64,000 nt of DNA from Coffea arabica (taxonomy: Eukaryota; Streptophyta; Magnoliopsida; Gentianales; Rubiaceae). The DNA lies in the NCBI RefSeq assembly GCF_036785885.1, contig NC_092312.1, forward strand, positions 23,516,001 through 23,580,000, read 5' to 3'. The notes beneath the pieces were generated by a model. The model was given only the letters and a program-made list of their open reading frames with translations. It made no database searches and was not told where the DNA came from. The position numbers and the translations under genes are program-made. Position 1 is the first letter of the stretch. Each line of letters starts with the position of its first letter. This document shows, in pieces, positions 59,387 through 64,000 of the stretch.

Positions 59387-62300
59387 TCAAAACTCAAACA
59401 AGCGTAATTCGATCATCCCTTCCTTCCTTTTGGGAGAGTACCATGCTACAACTTTCCCAGATTGCAAGAGCCGCAAAGCATAGTTCAGGCTGAAAATAGC
59501 ATCTTCAAAGTGAGGACCCCGGCTGCCTCTTGCCAAATCTAGCACAAATCTAGAGTCCACTCGGAAAACAATAGGTCCTACAACCTACAAAAATGAACAT
59601 ATTCACCAGCTCAATTTATGTCCTACACCTCAAGAATTTCAAAATCAAAAAATAACTCACATTCTAGATGACCCTACAATTCAAAACCTGCACCATCTCG
59701 ATGATGACGACTGACCTCAAGCACTCGTATGTTAGTTAACCTTGATACACCCAAAAAGTACAAATTTGAAAACAACATGATATCAGAGTCATTGAACTTC
59801 CCTCTTTACTAGTATTACCTTCTCTTTCAGCAATTTTATTCTATAAGCAGAAAACGAGGAGGTTTAAAACAAGTTTACCTGCTGCTGCAATATAACATTG
59901 AATCTCGGCGAAGACGGAAAGTTTTCTGCATTACTGTAAGAAGCATTCCCAACATTTGAAATCTGCTTGGCTAATGCCGAAACTGAAGCAACATCCAATC
60001 GGGCATCTATCCTTGATAGGTCCCCAAACAACTTTCTAAATTTTCCATGCTGGAAAGTATAGCAAAATGACCCAAACATATCAAGACTGAAAGGACTTCT
60101 ACTCTTAGCATTATAAGGAATGTGATCAACCCCAGCTTCCCTTGATTCAACAGCAACCACACTCTTCCCATTACCAAACCATGATGCACAAGTAGCACCT
60201 ATATGCACAAAAAAGTTTGAAGCAGAAAGGAAGGTTACAAGAACTGTTATTTAGTAGGAAGAGAAATATTGAAAGCAAATGTATGACTGCAAAATTTTGT
60301 ACTAATCAACTGCTATCATGACTCAAGACCTACAGTTATAACGTACAGTATTCTCAAGACATTGTATTAGAGCTGATAGTTACTAAGAAGCTGAAGTCGG
60401 AGTAAATAAATCAAGAGATATTAGCAAAATATGTTGCATTTATTCAAGAAACTTTTAAGTTCTGAAAATGCAGAAGAGAACAACCATAAGCATGTGCTCT
60501 AATTGAGAATAGTCCCTGCAACATAAGCCGAACAAGGTCCAAAATTTAAACATCCACTGCCCTTGATAATTGGCTAATCCTGGTACCCTATTTGTTTTTA
60601 AACTCTACTCCATAAGAAAGAACTAGATTTATAAAATCAGTAGACACAAAAAATGGAACACCAGTTGGAGAGTTTGGCATCATTTGAGTTTAAAAGACAC
60701 TGCATGTTCCCACCAAGCAAAGAGAGTGGATGGAGCAGAGATGAGATCTTCCTTTGGCAGTATAAATAATAACCATGTGGCATTTTGAGCTTACTGCTCA
60801 ATCTCTGTACATTAGTAGCCACAAAAACTTGATGAAAGTAAATTCAAAAAGATTACTCCAGTTAACAGCTTGAAGGGACAGGATTGGCTTACACTAACTA
60901 CCAGGAGTAGAGGGCTCCCGTATTCTTAAGTGTTGCAACTAAGGAGAAGGACAACAATAAAGATGATAGACTTTCATATCTAAGAAAGCCAAGGACCAGC
61001 AGCCATGGGAGGTAGAACAGCTTAAGCTTCAAATATTGACAAGAGTGAATCGTATCTAACCAACGCAATTACTTGAATGCACTTACTGTATGTTCACTAA
61101 AGTAGACCATCATACGGGAGACAGAACACAGATTTTTTTCATGATCCAAGTCTAGAGCACCATGGACATAGGATCTTTGTTTATTCATCACTTCAACATT
61201 ATATTTTGAATATAGTTGATACATTCATCCAACTTCATTATGCTAACCAAGTACATTGGGCAGAAAAATAGAAGGAAAACACATACCAAGAGTCAGGAGA
61301 TGCTAATAAATTTTTGACACAGATGAATATTTATTTTTCGTTCATGAAGGTAACAAATTGCCTTTAGAACCAGAAAAGAGTAATATAGTTAAAAGGAAAG
61401 AAAAGACAGTCTTAGTTGTTCAAAAACAGAACAAGAACAAGAACATTCAACAACATTACCAATTATTCCAGATATAGCTGAATGAGGTTCCTTAAGACGA
61501 ACATCATATGAAGGCCGCCAAAACTTGCCATTAGGTGTCTCTACTATGAGATCCTCTTTCGTCTCTCTTTGCCTCCACAGGTCTTTGCTCTTCTCATAAG
61601 AAACTGCACCTTTTGCGCAAAACCCTGGCAATAAAGCAAGTGGTGCCTCGGCAGCATTCAAGGAATCAACAGAACTGGGAAGGCCACCATTTTTATGAAT
61701 GCCAAAGCGATATCTCAACCCAGATTCAGAAACAAGGGACAAACAGTCAAGAGATATAGATTCTGGAACATTCCAGTATCTTCCTCTATTGTCTATAAAC
61801 AGCTCTGGCCATGCCGCTTCCAAGGTGATGTCATGAGTGGGAAGCTGAAACCCAACAAAGATCAACATGTAAACCTCAAACTTTGATGCATGTCTTAGAA
61901 CAGCCCCAAACTCATTCAAGCATGTAAATAACACAAGCAGAGAACAGTAATAGATGCCCCCACTCACAACAAAATATTGACCAACAATACACGTTAAACT
62001 ACTGGATCAAAAGAAAAGAAAAGCATTTTGCAGCAGTCACAGGGAGCAAAGTAAAAGTAAAGCAAAAGGGGCCAGATCTGGACCCGATCTAAACCCAACA
62101 TAAGCACTGTCAAATGCAACTCAAAGCAGAACTTGATTGGTATTTGTCTTGTTGGCTCCATCAAGCCCTGTTTTCCCTTCATGCTTAACATCATACTTGC
62201 AATTGTTCAGTTATTTTATGATGACAAGAACTCCAGAACTCAAAAAACTTTGAACATCAATTCATAAACACCTAGACTCTCACCAGTCAGCTGACAAATC

Positions 62301-63515
62301 AGAAGATGAGGAATAGACAAAAATTCATAAGACCCCATAAATGAAAACATGATCTCAAATAAATGATTAGCATCACACAAACACATTCAAAGCAATCTAA
62401 CAAGCAACAACTACAACAAAAAAACCAAAATTCCTTAAAAAAATTTCCCAAAAATAAATGAATAATAGAAATCCTAAAGCAAAAAGGTGATGCCAAGTAG
62501 CAATGATTCAAAAGAAAGCAGCATTTACCTTGTCTAAATGCATTTGAAAGTCAAAATTTCATTGCAGATGAATAAAAAAATATATGCACAACTGCCATAC
62601 GATGGAATGTTAACAATGCAAAGTACACAGAAAATCCTATACTCACCTGATTCTTTAGGCCTATCATGTAAATAACAAAGAACCTATAAGAATGAACATT
62701 CTGTATAAAGAAAAGGAAAAGATGGCATGAAATTGATTAGGGGCAGAATTTTGATTATTTAGGAGCGATATATTTTGGGATTAATTATGAGGCTAGTTGA
62801 TTTGTCCATGACTTACCAGTTATTAAGGCTTTGCCAACCAAAAGATGGCATAACAGCTGATGGTGTATGCGTGTAAGCCAGCTTGTTAATGTGTTATAGA
62901 CACATGCTTCAAGTGAAGTCTTGGATATATTAGAAATTTAGAGGGAAGGAGAGCAGGCCCCATAATTATAGCATTTATGTTTTCTTCATGATGTCTTACA
63001 CAACTTAAACGTACTAGTGCCAGATATCCCCAACCCATATGTATGCTAGCTAAACTTTTGAACACTAGACCTGCTTTTAACAGCAGCCCATAAAATAAAC
63101 ATGTAAGCGTAACGAGACCAATGAGGTTGGTCTAACCAAACCGAAATCAGAAAGAAAGAACTGACTATTTGGAAGTGGTGAAGCAAAAATAGCAGTCCAA
63201 ATCACAGAAATAACATAGTATAAGCAACTCAAGTACAAGAAACCTAGCAAGTTCTGGATTGTTGCCTTATAAAAGAGCATGGCTCTAGATCGTCGTCCTT
63301 TCCTCTCTCCATGCTTCTCTGAACTCAACAAAATGGAAGCTGAGGATGTCAAAGCAAGCTGGGAGCACAGACCAATCGAATAAAGTGATTTGTTTAGGAA
63401 ATGTCTAGCAACATCTCTGAACGCAGGTAATTCCCATTCATCTCCAGCAGATACTTCAGCTTTAATGGAAGAAATCAACTTTTTCGGACGGAATTGCCCA
63501 ATTAATCCAAGCCAC
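59387..63515 (-). CDS. TGD4: TGD4 lipid-transfer protein, missing first exon
   Basis: Exons in transcript order: 63515-63266, 61844-61460, 60198-59879 and 59584-59387 (TGA), together 384 residues in phase. Diagnostic stretches are WLGLIGQFRPKKL, ITLEAAWPELFIDN, VSYEKSKDLWRQ, YDVRLKEPHSAISGIIG and the end YSPKRKEGMIELRLFEF. TGD4 is a phosphatidic-acid-binding protein of the outer chloroplast envelope that helps move lipids from the ER into the plastid. The first ~90 residues lie on an exon beyond position 64000. The first intron in the window seems to start with GC rather than GT (63265-63264), since only that border keeps the frame. Function is firm from family resemblance. Confidence 0.92.
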
Positions 63516-64000
63516 CTGTATGTACGTTTATGAAGGACATAAACCAGATGCAAACTTTGAGAATGCATATTGAAGCAGCTTTTAAACACAAAAGGCTGAA
63601 ATAACATCTGTTTCATAATAATGTGCCACAATCTAAATGGCATATTTTATTCTTCATACAGAAAGAAAGGAAATAAAAAAAGTAACAAGCTAGTGATATA
63701 TTTTTTGCATATACTTGTCGTCCTACTTATTTCCCTGTTTCTCTAGCATGTTTCCATTTATTGCAAGTGAAACTTATCATAAATTTTTCAACCCTTACAA
63801 TTTTGGCTGAAGTCAAACTAAAATAAAGAATTTGCAATATAGTAAGCAGTTTCTTTTTTGGTTTTGGCTTCAAGAAGACAAATGCCATAATCAAAAAGGC
63901 AAAATTCCGTAGTATCGAGAATGTGTTTGTAATCAACTGCTGAAACTTGTAATCAGACACCAACTTATACATTCAACCACACGGAGGTTAACAATAAGAC
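63516..64000 (-). other. Intron of TGD4
   Basis: The acceptor CATACAG at 63516-63522 precedes the first visible TGD4 exon, so the rest of the window at this end is intron. No exon or repeat is recognised in it. Confidence 0.6.

Overview
The window is AT-rich nuclear DNA from a dicot-type flowering plant. The evidence is multi-exon genes with GT-AG introns, plant-only gene families (ATL RING-H2, REM-type B3, chloroplast-targeted DHAD and CPN10, TGD4, the At5g19250-type GPI-anchored proteins) and long gene-poor spacers full of small plant transposons. The species cannot be named from the sequence alone.

Layout. 43-4535 (+): last six exons of a RING-H2 E3 ligase whose 5' end lies outside the window. 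4536-12111: gene-free spacer with several MITEs. 12112-13230 (+): intronless ATL4-type RING-H2 E3 ligase. 13231-33913: about 20.7 kb without a convincing protein gene, holding MITEs, a TRIM retroelement, a non-coding duplication 4.45 kb apart and a 1.8 kb foldback Mutator-like element. 33914-41850 (-): complete 14-exon dihydroxyacid dehydratase. 44376-45446 (-): truncated REM-like B3 gene. 46105-47529: small Helitron with an RPA1-like pseudogene. 49166-50704: Pack-MULE carrying a broken U-box E3 ligase copy. 51180-53576 (-): GPI-anchored protein. 56167-58203 (+): chloroplast chaperonin 10. 59387-63515 (-): TGD4 without its first exon.

The genes do not form one pathway. Three act in plastids (DHAD in branched-chain amino-acid synthesis, CPN10 in protein folding, TGD4 in lipid import). 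Two are E3 ubiquitin ligases, and a third E3 sequence exists only as a transposon-captured pseudogene. Exon borders were set by hand from splice consensus, reading phase and family resemblance; every phase adds up for DHAD (614 aa), CPN10 (137 aa), the GPI protein (224 aa) and the visible parts of TGD4 and the first RING gene.

The most notable content is mobile: a Pack-MULE with a perfect 9-bp target duplication and about 195-bp TIRs, a foldback MULE with a perfect 9-bp target duplication and nested hairpins, a Helitron with A/T insertion borders, and a TRIM with PBS and polypurine tract. No wholly new biological system could be demonstrated. The best candidates for something undescribed are the hairpin-bearing foldback element and the duplicated locus with a conserved 28-codon ORF.
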